Below the pieces are notes generated by a model. The model saw only the letters and a list, made by a program, of their open reading frames with translations. It made no database searches and was not told where the DNA came from. DNA of 64,000 nucleotides from Hippopus hippopus. Its lineage: Eukaryota > Mollusca > Bivalvia > Cardiida > Cardiidae. The stretch lies in NCBI GenBank assembly GCA_946811185.2, contig OX328112.1, positions 12,053,215 to 12,117,214 on the forward strand, read 5' to 3'. The translations under genes and the position numbers were made by a program. Shown here piece by piece: positions 1 to 10,749 of the stretch (positions within the stretch are counted from its first letter, which is position 1; each line of letters starts with the position of its first letter).

Positions 1-8
1 CTACCCAT

Positions 9-236
9 GCTTTGCTGGAGTTTCTGTTACCAGTACTTCGCACAATATTCTTTTCAAGCAAATGGCTGCTTTCCCACATAACCATCGTGGAAACAATGGT
101 CAGCGGTGAGAGAGGAATGAATCCTTTCACAATGACTATCATCAATCCTCGGAAAGAAATTGGCGGAGCCGGGGATCGAACCAGTGATCTCAAATTCTCA
201 AGGCCTGTACGCTACCGACTGAGCTACCGGGACTCG
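9..236 (-). mobile_element. tRNA-derived SINE, family A (cut by window edge)
   Basis: Read on the minus strand, 163-236 is a tRNA-like head: an A-box-like GTAGCTCAGTCGGTAGCG and a B-box-like GGTTCGATCCC. The body then runs to the window start. Related copies lie at 22350-22716, 32303-32590, 33888-34095 and 41499-41826. The head does not complete a tRNA acceptor stem, so this is a SINE and not a tRNA gene. Confidence 0.8.
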
Positions 237-329
237 TCCTTTCCCGCGGGAATAAACTAACAACAGACAACATTGAAAACTTCTCCATGTTGTCTATACG
301 GGCATGGAATTTAGTCTTTATAAGACAAC

Positions 330-480
330 AAAATCTGGAACATGACCAAATTGAAAGCGTGTGCTGATGATAAAATAAATGCAACAAAAATGATGATATC
401 TTTATTCGATAGGTTAGAAAACATAGTGGGAAAGGAATAAATGCGAGTTACCAGCAGTTACCAGCAGTTACCAGCATTTT
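330..480. repeat. H1 hairpin MITE, degenerate
   Basis: Contains the H1 words for a slipped GAAAACATAGTGGGAAAGGA stem and GTTACCAGCA, which is locally triplicated at 447-477. The second arm is lost. See 23045-23275 for a well-preserved copy. Confidence 0.5.
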
Positions 481-691
481 ATCCTTTTACCTGCATTTTT
501 TCCAAAAGTCTTTTTTCGTCATTCTCCTTAAAGATACATCCTTACAGCTACAGAGAAGAAACACTGTTGAAACTTGGATGTGTGTGTAATGGCTCAGCAA
601 TGTAAACGTAGATAAATTACCAATATCGTGTAAGGGGCAAAGAAATTGAAGGGATTTGTCCTCCTTTAAAACCGGAAACGATAGCAGCATT

Positions 692-774
692 AATCGTCGG
701 TTTACTTCCAAAACCTCGTAACTACAGCTTGTAACAAGCTGTAGTTACGAGGTTTTGGAAGAAAACCGACGATT
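692..774. repeat. Near-perfect palindrome, 41-bp arms, 1-nt centre
   Basis: The arms pair around position 733 with one mismatch (704/762). The inner words are CTACAGCTTGT and ACAAGCTGTAG. There is effectively no loop and no sign of a transposon end. It could extrude as a cruciform, could be a snap-back duplication, or could be a library/assembly chimera. Confidence 0.9.
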
Positions 775-779
775 TGTTT

Positions 780-1240
780 GACGGCCTACAAAATATCAAA
801 TGCATTTTCTATTCGCCGTTATCTGTGAAATGTTGCAACCGTCAGGGGCAACACTTGGCATGAAGATACAAGAATGATTATAGTTTCATAAAATAAAGAT
901 GGAATGGTTAAAACACTGGCTCAAAAGTGGTTGAAAGTTAATATAGATGTATTTTTTTACACTCGGGATTGTATGGTAAAGGATTAAGCAGTGAGAGAGG
1001 GATGATTCTTGTCGAAATGCCCAAAAAAGACATTTCCGCCTAAAGAAAGATTCGACCTCGCAGCAAATACATCAGAATCCATGAGCACGACCGACAGAGC
1101 AACCGCAGCAAGACAAGTGTTCATATTTCGTGTCAAGGGTAAATTAACCAGAAAAAAAAACCCGGCTATATATCAAAAAATCTGACAGCAAATACCGGTA
1201 AAATTAATTGTGTTCGAAATAGAATAAATCATTTGTCACC
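780..1240. other. No recognised feature
   Basis: AT-rich sequence without a sustained ORF, RNA gene or repeat that I can match elsewhere in the window. Confidence 0.5.
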
Positions 1241-1279
1241 CTTCACAGCATTTTCGTCCCACTATTGCATATCGTTTCG

Positions 1280-1400
1280 ACTTTGTATGATGTGAGAAAG
1301 CAGCCAGTGGCTTGGAAAGAATGCAACACGGAAACATGGACATGTGTACCGACCGTCAAGAAATAACTGAAATACTGTTGAAAAACTGTAGGAGCCAACA
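1280..1400 (+). mobile_element. Fragment resembling the SINE family B body
   Basis: GTGAGAAAGCAGCCAGTGGC, GGAAAGAATGCAAC and the ACCGACCGTC word resemble the body of the SINE at 21720-21975 (GTGAGAAAGTAGTCAGTGAC and so on). No tRNA head is visible here. Confidence 0.4.
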
Positions 1401-1488
1401 AATGGAAAGAAACACCCTTTACATATCTGTTCACACAACCTATATTCCTTTCTAACCCGATGTCAAAATTCCAGTTGCTGGCAGAAAA

Positions 1489-1545
1489 ATGTATCGTAAA
1501 ACTAGAACAAAAGTTGCCAACTTTTGTTCTAGTTTTACGATACAT
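1489..1545. repeat. Perfect palindrome, 28-bp arms, 1-nt centre
   Basis: Every base from 1489 pairs with its partner back from 1545 around position 1517; the centre is GTTGCCAAC. It lies about 800 bp from the similar palindrome at 692-774, but the sequence is unrelated. Confidence 0.9.
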
Positions 1546-1549
1546 GTTC

Positions 1550-2085
1550 TGCCAGTGACTTTGACTTTGACAGACTTTGCTTTGTTTTCAAAAGGCTTCT
1601 TTCTCGGGGTCGTTGAAAATTGGGATTATGGGGTAAAGGGTTGAAACAAATCGCTATTTTTCCATGTGTATTCCGTACTATAAATAGTGGAAATTACCCC
1701 TTCCCTCTCATGACATACAAAAAAATACTAAAAGGAAGGTTAAAACACCTTGTCTAGAAATTTGAGGGAAATCATGACGGGAAAAGGAGCATTTGAATTT
1801 GACAGAAAATTGCTCTTTTTCTCACAATTTTTTCGACTTCTTTCCACTTCAAGGGTTTAACAACCCCTATAGTGCTATACGTCATGTAAACTGAGAAATG
1901 TCGAATAGGGAAAACTTTAGATTGAGCTGTAATTGAAATAAAATCAAACCAAATACTGTTATTTTATACATTTACATAGAAACTGATATGTCCTACTTGT
2001 AACGTTAGCCATTCAATAATAGGTTTGATTTTTCCTTTCAGGGGAGAAAACACAATTTTTTTCAAGTAACTATAAACCTTTAAAT
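1550..2085. other. No recognised feature
   Basis: AT-rich. A GTAAAGGGTTGAAACAAATC word near 1630 resembles an H1 terminus (TTGGTAAAGGGTTAA), but no hairpin follows. Confidence 0.4.
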
Positions 2086-2114
2086 AGCTATATGTATATC
2101 TTTTTTTTTTTGCT

Positions 2115-2440
2115 TTATTTGTATACAAATGTACATGAGTACTATACAAATGTACATTAGTATTAAACAAATGAGCACGAGTATAACACAAATGCACATT
2201 ATTATCACCGAGTGGACCTGAGCATTATACAAATATACATGAGTTTTATACAATCGTACATCAGCATTATACAAATGTGCATGAGTATTTCACAAATGCA
2301 CATTACTATTACACACGTAATATATACAATTATATAATTTGTATATTACTATACACATATACATTTCTTTATCAAAATTAATGTACATAAGTAATGTAAA
2401 TATGTCCAAGAGTATTATACACATGTAATGCGACGAAGGT
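2115..2440. repeat. Degenerate AT-rich minisatellite
   Basis: Successive variants of ACAAATGTACATGAGTATTA recur roughly every 21-24 bp, with degenerate spacing. Several short minus-strand ORFs here simply read through the repeat as Tyr/His/Val/Leu-rich peptides. Confidence 0.75.
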
Positions 2441-2464
2441 AGATCTTGATGCCAATCATGGAAA

Positions 2465-3000
2465 TTAAACAAGACACAACTAGTATGTCATCATGACTTT
2501 TGTTGCCCTTTGCAAGACTGTGAATCAAGTTCGTGCAGTTTGCTCATATTCTACACAATTTAGTACCTTATCAAATGGTTCAAGCGTAATAAACTAAGTA
2601 AAAAAAAAAAAAGGAACAGATCCTATACAACAGTCGGCGGGGTTTTTCACCGAGCCTACTCAGAAAGTGGGGGAGCGGGTACTTTGGGAACCGGCAAATG
2701 ATTACAACACGGCGAACACTTATATTTTGGTGAGGGGGCATCTAGAAGGAATAGGCGTCCACATTTAAAGCAACATGGGATCAGGGGAAAAAAAACAGTG
2801 TCGGCTAAACTTTGCTTACAGTAAGCTTTTTTTTTTTACCATAGACCGATCACTTGACAACATTTCAAAATAATGGTGGTTTTAATCAACAGACAACGGA
2901 AGCCAAAGAAAAGTAAAACTCGTCATGCTGTCTCCATTTCAATTATGATATTTTTCTTGTCTTTCTTTTTCAATGTAGTGCAATGAATATGCAAAAAATA
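2465..3000. other. No recognised feature
   Basis: Contains poly-A and poly-T runs (2600-2612, 2828-2837) and no gene-like signal. Confidence 0.4.
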
Positions 3001-3007
3001 AAATGAG

Positions 3008-3240
3008 CCGTGCTGTGGCAAAAGGGAGTTTCATGCACTTGCGAAAAGTATCGACCCAGGTCAGCCTGCGCAGTCCGCGCAGGCTGACCTGGGGTAGATA
3101 CTTTTCGCTATTGGTCAATTTTCTACCCCAGCCGGTTGCAAGACAAAATGGATTTTATGGTTCCATAATGATGTGATGACTTACTTGGTATAACGTATTA
3201 CGGAGATGCATTAAACCTCCTTTTGTAAAAGCATAGCTCA
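3008..3240. mobile_element. H3 hairpin MITE
   Basis: Has the H3 plan: a GTGGCAAAAGGGAG-type start, then GTATCGACCCAGGTCAGCCT, then a dyad around CTGCGCAGTCCGCGCAG. After the hairpin come TTGGTCAATTTTCT, CATAATGATGTGATGACTTA and GGAGATGCATTAAACC ending in TAGCTC. A better preserved copy is at 9083-9350. Confidence 0.75.
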
Positions 3241-3362
3241 AGAAAAGTCTGCGGACATAGAGAGACAGGTCCTTTTTTCAACGTTTGACTTCCGGAAGCT
3301 GATTTTGTAGCGGACGCCTCTGACATCATCCTTGTAACACATGAATAATCAAAGTGTCGTAA

Positions 3363-3545
3363 GGATGAACCCGTTACCAAGCAATCCCGTGATTTGATGA
3401 CCTTGGGGAAGAATGCTTTCGAGAAAACATTGTTAGCTGGCATTTTCTCCTTCTCCCTTACAATGTTTTCTACCCTTTGAAAGACAAATACCAAAATTGT
3501 ATTTTTGAGCCATCCTAATTTTTCGTTTGCAAATGCTTTCTTAAA
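3363..3545. mobile_element. H1 hairpin MITE
   Basis: ACCCGTTACCAAGCAATCCC start, GAAAACATTGTTAGC / GCATTTTCTCCTTCTCCC stem, then GTTTTCTACCCTTTGAAAG. One arm is shortened. Confidence 0.6.
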
Positions 3546-3699
3546 TTTTCTCGAAATTTTTATTTTGACAGTCATTTGATATACTGTGGGGAAAATCGCT
3601 TTGATTCATTTTCGTTTATTTACCATCGCCACCGGTTGCGCATATGGTCTATGGTCCCTAGATGATTGTTAGTTATGTTACGGTGGATTGTGAGAGATA

Positions 3700-4125
3700 C
3701 AAGACGAAATTCATCCTAGCTCGCGCCTTCTTTAATGTGCTTGGTGTAGAGCACCGTCACATGAAGCCTCCGAAACACTATTAGCATCTATTAAAGGGAG
3801 GTAATACATGTGACAATACTATGGTTAAATAAAAAAAACAATATTCATTATGAGAAACTCCTCTACTCGCCATGATGTCGTAAAGAGCAGTGTACAGGAA
3901 ACAACTAGCGGCTCTAATAAACAACCAGTAGAATCTTAAAGGTATGTCTTGACTCGTCAAACTGTCTCCATTTCAATTATGATTTCTTTTCTTCATTTGA
4001 GTTATTAAAAATACTATCTTAAATCAAAGCACGGAGAGGCATGCTTCTTCTCAACCATACAGTGCAAGATACAGAACGAAACGCCTAGTTCTTTAACGTG
4101 CACAGTTTATAGTGCCGTCACACAG
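3700..4125. other. No gene; a short sequence repeated locally
   Basis: AGATACAAGACGAAATTCATC (3697) and AAGATACAGAACGAAACGCC (4066), each followed by CTAGYTC, CTTTAAYGTGC and a CCGTCACA word, look like two degenerate copies of one repeat about 370 bp apart. CCATTTCAATTATGAT also occurs at 2932 and 3969. Confidence 0.35.
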
Positions 4126-4126
4126 G

Positions 4127-4370
4127 ACCTTTCATCCGAACTTACTTTAGTAATTTTAGATGACCAGCAGCGGGGATCGAAATCCATTTTGTCGAACAAC
4201 CGACTGAACCAGAAGGTACACTGGTCCTTTGACACGAAGAAAATTGATCAATAGCAAAATTTTCGATCCAGGTCAGCTTTCGCGGACTGCACCGGCTGAC
4301 CTGGTTTTTTTTTTTTGCAGATGCATTTAAGCCCCCCCTTTTCACAGAGCATAGCTCGCGTCTGTTTCAT
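4127..4370. mobile_element. H3 hairpin MITE
   Basis: Contains GTCGAACAACCGACTGAACC, GGTCCTTTGACACG, ATTGATCAATAGCAAAA, the GGTCAGC dyad, GCAGATGCATTTAAGCCCCC and TTTTCACAGAGCATAGCTC. A poly-T tract replaces part of the right stem. Confidence 0.7.
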
Positions 4371-4579
4371 TGAATAGATGAACAGTTATTTTTAACCGAT
4401 GATTTTTTTCCAATCTCTTTTGATCTAATTATTCTTACGTGAATTTTGTTAATTTCTGCTAAGGGAGGTAATTGCTTAATGATATTACATTTATATACTT
4501 ACTTATACACGATAATTTAAAAGAGGCAAACTCAACAATGTGGCTCGGTTACGTTTATGTAATCGTTTCAAGTTCTACT

Positions 4580-6016
4580 AATATCTATGGTGACATATTT
4601 ATGCCGCGAGATACGAGATAGCCTTTGCGATAATTTAAGAGAACTATCGTGACAAAACAAAATTTCCTGGAAATATTATCTAGATAATAAAAATTTTCAC
4701 AATAAAAATATCGCGATAATTCTGTTATCATGATTTTTATTTGCGTTCGTGCCCATAACTGACATGCACGGTATCTATAATTAGATACGGTTTCGGAACA
4801 TCTTCGTCTACAACTTTATGAATTCTTCCTTTTCCCTGAATGCTTCAAAAGTTGTTCATAGGAGGCATTTCGACTCATCTTTGTGGTTTTATAGACTTCT
4901 GTTCATTTGGAGTCATATCAAAAGTTACCAATTATGCTACAATTGTTAATAATTCGATTTTTTGTGGTATTTGTCGAAGACAATACCACTATGAGTTCAA
5001 TATTAAATTTTGAAGACCATGTATCGTATTTTGTGCAAAGCCGAAGGAAATAAATCTAATTGAACTCAATTTTTCTCAGGCAAATGAGGTTTTTGGTAGC
5101 ACTCAGATATGTAATTGGAAATGGCATGTTAAAATACACTGGGTGAGGCCATCGATCGTGGAAATACTAATTTTTGATTGAAAATAGCTTCACTTGCTCA
5201 TAGTCTTCTACTGGCGCAATGATACAAAATTATTTTTACCAATCACTTGGTCCTGGGCTTTTTCGTTCCAAAACCAGTTCGTCCCATGGCTTGTTCATCC
5301 AATGATTGCGCGCTACTCCATTTGATTGGGCATGAATATTTATAGATCGAAATAATTGATTGTAATGTTGGGAATTAAATGTTAACGGCCAAAGATATTT
5401 CAAAATCATAGCTTTCAGGTACAAACTTAATTCTATTCGATATATTCACATGGTTTCTCTCTCTATCCATCATGCATCATACTGTCAAGGGACGTTACTC
5501 CTGACTCCTCCTAATGATCAAAGGGAGACCACCAATACACAAATAATCCTCACTTTGTCATGAGTACTCACCCTTCAACCAAAAAAAGGTATTCATTCGC
5601 TTAGTAGGTTGACTTTCAAGCCAATATTTGAATAATATTTCTCTTTTTCTTTCAAATTATTAATTCCACACAATGGCTTCCTTGACAAATACCACTTCAG
5701 CGTTCTCAACGCTTTGATTACTTACTGCAATCTTGTGAAGTCAAAAACTACCGAGTTCATCCAAATGATAAATTTTCTATTTATAGATATCGAGAAACAG
5801 ATAGAACTATCACGATAATTCTATCTCGCATATCAGCTTCGTGCACGGTTGAGATATTTTGGTTAAAATGTTAAGTTTATCGCGATATTTTTTTCAGGAA
5901 ACTTTTCACTATCTCGATAAAATTTCCAGGAAACTTTAATTTATCGCGATAGTTTTGTAAAATTATCATGATAGCTATCTCGTATCCCGTGGCAGAAATA
6001 TGCCACCATAAATATC
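4580..6016. mobile_element. T1 element (6-bp TSD AATATC), 1.4 kb, nested insertion
   Basis: The element proper is 4586-6010. It starts TATGGTGACATATTT and ends with the inverted ATATGCCACCATA. The flanks are AATATC at 4580-4585 and 6011-6016. The imperfect TIRs run about 50 bp or more through GAGATACGAGATAGC and ATCGCGATA words. It is the same family as 16253-19164 and shares ATTAGATACGGTTTCGGAAC. No transposase ORF is visible, so it is non-autonomous. A second element is inserted at about 4963-5720. Confidence 0.8.
4963..5720. mobile_element. T3 element nested in T1
   Basis: Bounded by GTGGTATTTGTCGAAG on the left and CTTGACAAATACCAC on the right, followed by an AGCGTTCTCAACGCTTTGATTA tail that two other copies also carry. 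Those copies are 27365-27900 (same orientation) and about 62988-63770 (inverted). The T1 copy at 16253 lacks it and so gives the empty site. Only short ORFs are present and no domain is recognised. Confidence 0.7.
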
Positions 6017-6174
6017 GTGTCGAAATGGCTGTTCCCATTTCCATGCCTTACTTTAATTTAATTTACTGGTTAGAAAAGTTTCTATTTAATAATATTCAAC
6101 GAGGAAAGTCTTTAACCTTTTACAAAACGGCACAATTTTCGACCTGTCCCTTTTGAAATCACTTGCTGCTAAAT

Positions 6175-6350
6175 TAAATATGGCTTAAATGACAGGATTT
6201 TTTTTTTAATTAGTAGAAAATATTTTGAGAAAAAGGAGAAAATGCTAGTTACCAACATTTTCTCCTTTTTCCCCACAATGTTTTTGAAAGTCTTCTTTCT
6301 CATGGTCGTTAAAACACGGGTTTCTTTTTTTAAGGGTTTAGGCTTAGAGT
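6175..6350. mobile_element. H1 hairpin MITE
   Basis: GAGAAAAAGGAGAAAATGCT / AGCATTTT-type arms around AGTTACCA, then TTTTTGAAAGTCTTCTTTCT and GGTCGTTAAAACACGGG. Confidence 0.7.
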
Positions 6351-6524
6351 GCAAATGTCACCGCTAAAGTGCAGAAAGTCGTTTTTAGACATTATAAATA
6401 GCAACGCATAATTTCAACATAGTTCGGTAATAAACAATAAACAAGAGGACCGACATAGCCCTATATCGCCTACCTGAGGTAATTTGCGTTTCCTTAACCA
6501 CCGGACAATTTTGAGTATGAGAAT

Positions 6525-6616
6525 GCTCTTGCAAAAGGGGGCTTTATGCATCTCCGTAATACGTGATACCAAACAAATCATTACATAGTTACATGTATGG
6601 ATCCATAAGAACCAAT
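6525..6616. mobile_element. H3 fragment
   Basis: GCAAAAGGGGGCTTTATGCA, TCTCCGTAATACGTGATACC, TCATTACATAGTTACATG and GGATCCATAAGAACC give the left half of H3. It is cut off by the palindrome that begins at 6617. Confidence 0.65.
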
Positions 6617-6776
6617 TAAGGGTTGAGTGCAGATTTTTGTGTTTTCATCGAGATATAAAATGCAATTGCCTTATTACACGGCAAATAACGCCCGAAGGGC
6701 GTTATGTTAAGCCATGTAATAAGGCAATTGCATTTTATATCTCGATGAAAGCACAAAAATCTGCACTCAACCCTTA
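6617..6776. repeat. Long palindrome, about 62-bp outer arms
   Basis: The outer arms (TTAAGGGTTGAGTGCAG... and ...CTGCACTCAACCCTTA) match with one visible mismatch. A second small dyad, TAACGCCC/GGGCGTTA, sits in the centre. A 147-codon ORF reads through it but is an accident of the symmetry. It abuts the truncated H3 copy, so the inversion happened within or after that MITE. Confidence 0.85.
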
Positions 6777-6784
6777 TAATTGCA

Positions 6785-8020
6785 TTCGCTGTTCACTTGA
6801 ATCAATTTGCGAAAATGACAGAGAGAAAAAATCACGAACAAATACAACAATAAACAAGAGTTACTTTCTTTGGCGGATACTTGGTGGCACGGACATGAAT
6901 ACACAATCTTTTTTTAGCTCTGCAACATATTTTTCAGTCGGAGACGGCCATTTTGCTGACTTTGAAATCAATACTTTCGATGATTTATCAAACAAAATAG
7001 AAATGTTGATTCTGTCTATGAAAAATCCAATCAACTACTCTAAACTCGCGGCTGATCGGACGATATGTTCATTTGAGTGACCTTATTATAGATATTTTGT
7101 AAAGAATAGGTGTACATACCGTTGGCACATCTGTTCTCGATAGGTAAATGTATCTACCTGTAGCCGATGTAAGACTATCCGAGTTTTCTTGCAAGCTATG
7201 AATCGAATGACGCCAACGTTTTGTGAACCACTTATTAGAGTGTAAAACAAAACGGTGTCACAGTTGTTAATTCCTCAATTTTTTTTCTGGTTTTCCAGTT
7301 CTAGGCTTGTTTTAAACATCATCCCTATCACGCCACCATTTTAAAATTTTTGGCACACTGTATTCACTTCTTCAAATCCTTTCTCCAACACTCCAAACTT
7401 TCACTTAACTTTCTATCAAATCCACGATGAGTTTTTTCTGACCAATAGCATCAGTTAACCATGCTTTTTTTAAAACTTAATCCTCGCGATTAACAAACTC
7501 AGAACAACTCCGTCATGAAACAAGAAATCAACTTCATTTAAGCAAGAGTAAATTTTCTGTTTACACAGTGCACTTACTAAGTGACCTTGGCTTCATAGAA
7601 ATCGACGGCTGACGTATTGAATGACGTAACTGATGACGTCGACCATTTAATATTTGATTCAATTTTGGAACGGTGTATTTTTTTATGAGTTTAGGGTGCA
7701 AATAAAGATTAATGTTCATCAATTTGTCCGGGTTTATTCCAGAATTTTCTTTTTCAAGTTTTTAAAGCAAACGAAATCAATCTTTCAGCATTTTACGGAT
7801 TCAGCGATGGAACTCTAAAAATAGCACTAAAGAGCTTGCATGAAATCTAAAATTAGATAATGCACAACAACTTGGAAAAACCGAAAGTAGTCCCATTGCG
7901 TTCATCGAAAAATGGTATGACGGTTTTTTCGTCACATGACCCGATTTCGACCAATCAAAAAAACGATTTAACACATTGAGTGCAATTATTGTTGTATAAC
8001 AACCGACTGAATCATATGAT
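6785..8020. other. No recognised gene or repeat
   Basis: About 1.2 kb without convincing coding signal. TGACGT words occur at 7611-7640, including TGACGTC, but no gene lies beside them. I make no promoter call. Confidence 0.5.
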
Positions 8021-8135
8021 ACAATTGGTCATTTGACATGCAGAAAATTCACATATAGCAAAAAGTTTCAATGCGGAGCTGACCTGGGTCGATACTTTTT
8101 GCAGATACATTTAGCTCCCTTTTCACAGAGCTTGG
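8000..8135. mobile_element. H3 right-half fragment
   Basis: ACAACCGACTGAATCATATG, GGTCATTTGACATGCAGAAA, GCTGACCTGGGTCGATACTT and GCAGATACATTTAGCTCCC. The left half and the first stem arm are missing. Confidence 0.65.
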
Positions 8136-8394
8136 CTAATATACAAAAAACACACTCCGTAGATTCATGGTATGTGCATAATGGGAAATTATGGTAAATC
8201 TTGATATAATCCATTACAGCCTACTGATTATCCCTAGATCTATATGCAAAGTTTCAAGACTAACTAACATCAGGTTGTGATAACCAGCATTTTTTATTCC
8301 TAAAAATACATTTCGACCCCATATACCAAGTACAAAGCTCATCATTTTGATCGACGTCTGATTTGTCGCCCGCAATTATTCCAATATGAAAAAA

Positions 8395-8600
8395 GTCTAA
8401 AATTTTGTTATCTATCAGACTACAAAATTTTAGAATTGTCCAAACTAAGAGATCTTGCAGACGACAAATAAACTGTTGGTCAAATGGTGTATTTTGTCTT
8501 TGAAAGGTAAAGGACATTGTGGGGTAGGGTAAAATTCCTAGTTTCTATGTTACCAGGAATTTCTTCTTTTCCAATAGGTTTTTAAGTGCTTTTTTCTAAT
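8395..8600. mobile_element. H1, degenerate
   Basis: GACTACAAAATTTTAGAATT, GCAGACGACAAATAAAC and GACATTGTGGGG are H1 words. The central stem survives only as GTTACCAGGAATTTCTTC. Confidence 0.5.
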
Positions 8601-8784
8601 GAGTAGAGAAAACAAAGAACTGTGTGGCTGAAGGTTAATATTTAAAACTTTAAAGCGCGATTCGAAAGCCAGTGTAGGTCAAGATGAGAGTCAACAGAAC
8701 TTGCAGTCTTGATCTACACTTTTCGGTGTGATTTTTGCTGGCCACTTTGGCTAAAAAAGTTTTGGAATATAACGTTTTAGGTCT

Positions 8785-8935
8785 TTTCTGCTTATTAATT
8801 ATTTCACCAGATAAGCCCTTGTTTTTACGAAACTTATAGAAAAGGGGCTTGAAAACTGCGGAAAAAGGAGAAAATGCTTGAAAATCGGCATTTCTCCTTT
8901 TTCTCGCAATCTTTTCTAACCTTTATTGAACTAAT
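8785..8935. mobile_element. H1 hairpin MITE
   Basis: GAAAAAGGAGAAAATGCTTG / GGCATTTCTCCTTTTTC arms, then GCAATCTTTTCTAACC. Confidence 0.6.
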
Positions 8936-9082
8936 CGAATTTCTCAGGTATTACGTGATTTAATTAAATAAATCACGTAATTTAGTTATAAGATTCACGT
9001 GATTTGGTTCCAATACCAGTATGTGAAGCACTTTCATGGCTCATGAACTAAATATTAGAAGATAATGATGTATATGTATATG

Positions 9083-9350
9083 AGCCATGCTCTGTGAAAA
9101 GAGGGCTTAATGCATCTGCGAAAAGTATCGACCCAGGTCAGCCTGCGCAGTCCGCGCAGGCTGACCTGGGCCGAAACTTTTCGCTATTGGTCAATTTTCT
9201 GTTTGTCAAAGGACAAATCTACCACAGGATAAAGTCGGTTATTTAAAAAAGTGGCTGTTATGGATCCATAATTATGTGATGGTTTGATTGGTATACTGGA
9301 TCACGGAGGTGCATTAAGCCCCCTTTTGCCAGAGAGTGGCTCATATGTTT
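9083..9350. mobile_element. H3 hairpin MITE, well preserved
   Basis: Starts ATGAGCCATGCTCTGTGAAA and ends near GCCAGAGAGTGGCTCAT. The stem arms GTATCGACCCAGGTCAGCCT and AGGCTGACCTGGGCCGAAAC flank GCGCAGTCCGCGC. The distal half carries CATAATTATGTGATGG, GGTATACTGGATCACGGAG and GCATTAAGCCCCC. The left and right ends are inverted relatives (GGGCTTAATGCATC and GCATTAAGCCC). No ORF. Confidence 0.85.
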
Positions 9351-9826
9351 TTAACATAAAATTCGGAAGGTACGCCTGCAAAGTAAATTCGTACTGGTAC
9401 TTAAATTCCAATGCCCATGCTTATAAAACTTGAGTCTATGCTCAACTGTGTTTCTGCTCAAATTTTAAAGTCTCATTCATGCTGTATGAAAATTTAAAAT
9501 GAAAGCTTTGATTTGATATGCAGAAACAAAGAAAAAAATCTAAAAATCTAAGTTAGTCCATAAGGTTAATCAAGTAATAATTATACAGCTTTAAAATTTC
9601 ATTTTGAGTTGAGCACGAAAACAAGTTTTTTCAAGCATAGATCCATGGATTTGCTTGTTCGAATCTCAGTCAGTCAAAACAGCATAGCTGTTTAAAATAA
9701 AAGATAGACTGCGTCAGAGGAACTGTGATATATAAATATTGACAGTCTTTTGTGCAGAGGCCCGCAGAATTAACATACCCACGTCTCTTTTTTTGGTGAC
9801 AATCTCAAATTACTATTCATTCATTT

Positions 9827-10041
9827 AAGGATAGAGCACCCTAATGGGATTCTTGTAACATCGCCTTTCATCGCCGAAAAAACGTACGGATTCGGCTAAG
9901 ACACGAGTATTCCGTTATCGATCGGCCGATACACAGCCGATACACGCTGGTTTCCCGCATCGATTAAGGATTACCCAACTCCGTGCAATTTTGGCGATGA
10001 AAGGCGATGTTACACGAATCCCATTAGGGTACCCTATCCTT
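9827..10041. mobile_element. M5 MITE, about 45-bp TIRs
   Basis: AAGGATAGAGCACCCTAATG... is inverted at the far end as ...GGTACCCTATCCTT. The TIRs continue through TGTAACATCGCCTTTCATCG. Length 215 bp. A second copy at 14123-14353 has invaded an H3 element. Confidence 0.85.
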
Positions 10042-10304
10042 GAGACTTATGCCAAAAAGTAGCTCAAAGTCAGCTTACACAGTTACGCCAAAAAAGTTTG
10101 TTACTGAAGTTATGGCTGAAATTATAGAATACTTCTTTAATAGAGTAGAACAAACTTCGACAGAAAGACAATGATGGTTACTTGTGTTGTCTCAGTTTTT
10201 TCAATATAAGTTTCGTATTTTTTTTCGACACAGGATCATTAAAGCACCGGATTTTTCGCTTGAGGGTTGCTAAGCCCTCAAGTTCTTTTCATCTTTGGCT
10301 TTTG

Positions 10305-10390
10305 GGCCAGTGCAGATCAAGATCAGCCTACACAAAAAATGCAGTCTGATCTTTGATCTACACTGTCCGTTTGGCTGAGACATTCTGCAC
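10305..10390. mobile_element. H2 hairpin, degenerate
   Basis: GTGCAGATCAAGATCAGCCT and GCAGTCTGATCTTTGATCTA flank a mutated loop. Confidence 0.5.
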
Positions 10391-10539
10391 AAAATCAACC
10401 TTGACCTTGTATTTATTTGGGTCTTAGTTCTAGATTCAAACGGTCCTTTAGCTTTATTTGGCGCTCAGTTGTTAACTGGGAATAACATTTTAATGTTAAA
10501 TATGTTTAACGTTGTGCAGGCTAGGCTTTCTCTGCACAG

Positions 10540-10745
10540 TCCCTCTTTTTTAACCCTGAGAAGATAACTTCTAAAAACATCGTGAGAAAAAGAGAAAATG
10601 CTGGTTACCAGCATTTTCTCCTTTTTCCACGATGTTTTCTGTTAAATTCAAAGACGAGTCATACCATTTAAGCCACATTCAGTTTATTGTCTTCCGTTGC
10701 TTTCAATTCCAGCGAGCATGAACTTTTGTTGTATGGTAAAGGATA
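10540..10745. mobile_element. H1 hairpin MITE
   Basis: AACATCGTGAGAAAAAGAGA through AAAATGCTGGTTACCAGCAT and TTTCTCCTTTTTCCACGATG form one near-perfect stem. A distal TTGTATGGTAAAGGATAA terminus is present. Confidence 0.8.
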
Positions 10746-10749
10746 AAAG

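Noticed and set aside
6637..7080. 147-codon ORF
   Set aside because: It begins inside the 160-bp palindrome, has no recognisable domain and no expression signal.
7600..7660. Promoter based on TGACGTAACTGATGACGTC
   Set aside because: TGACGT half-sites occur, but without a TATA box, CCAAT box or an adjacent ORF.
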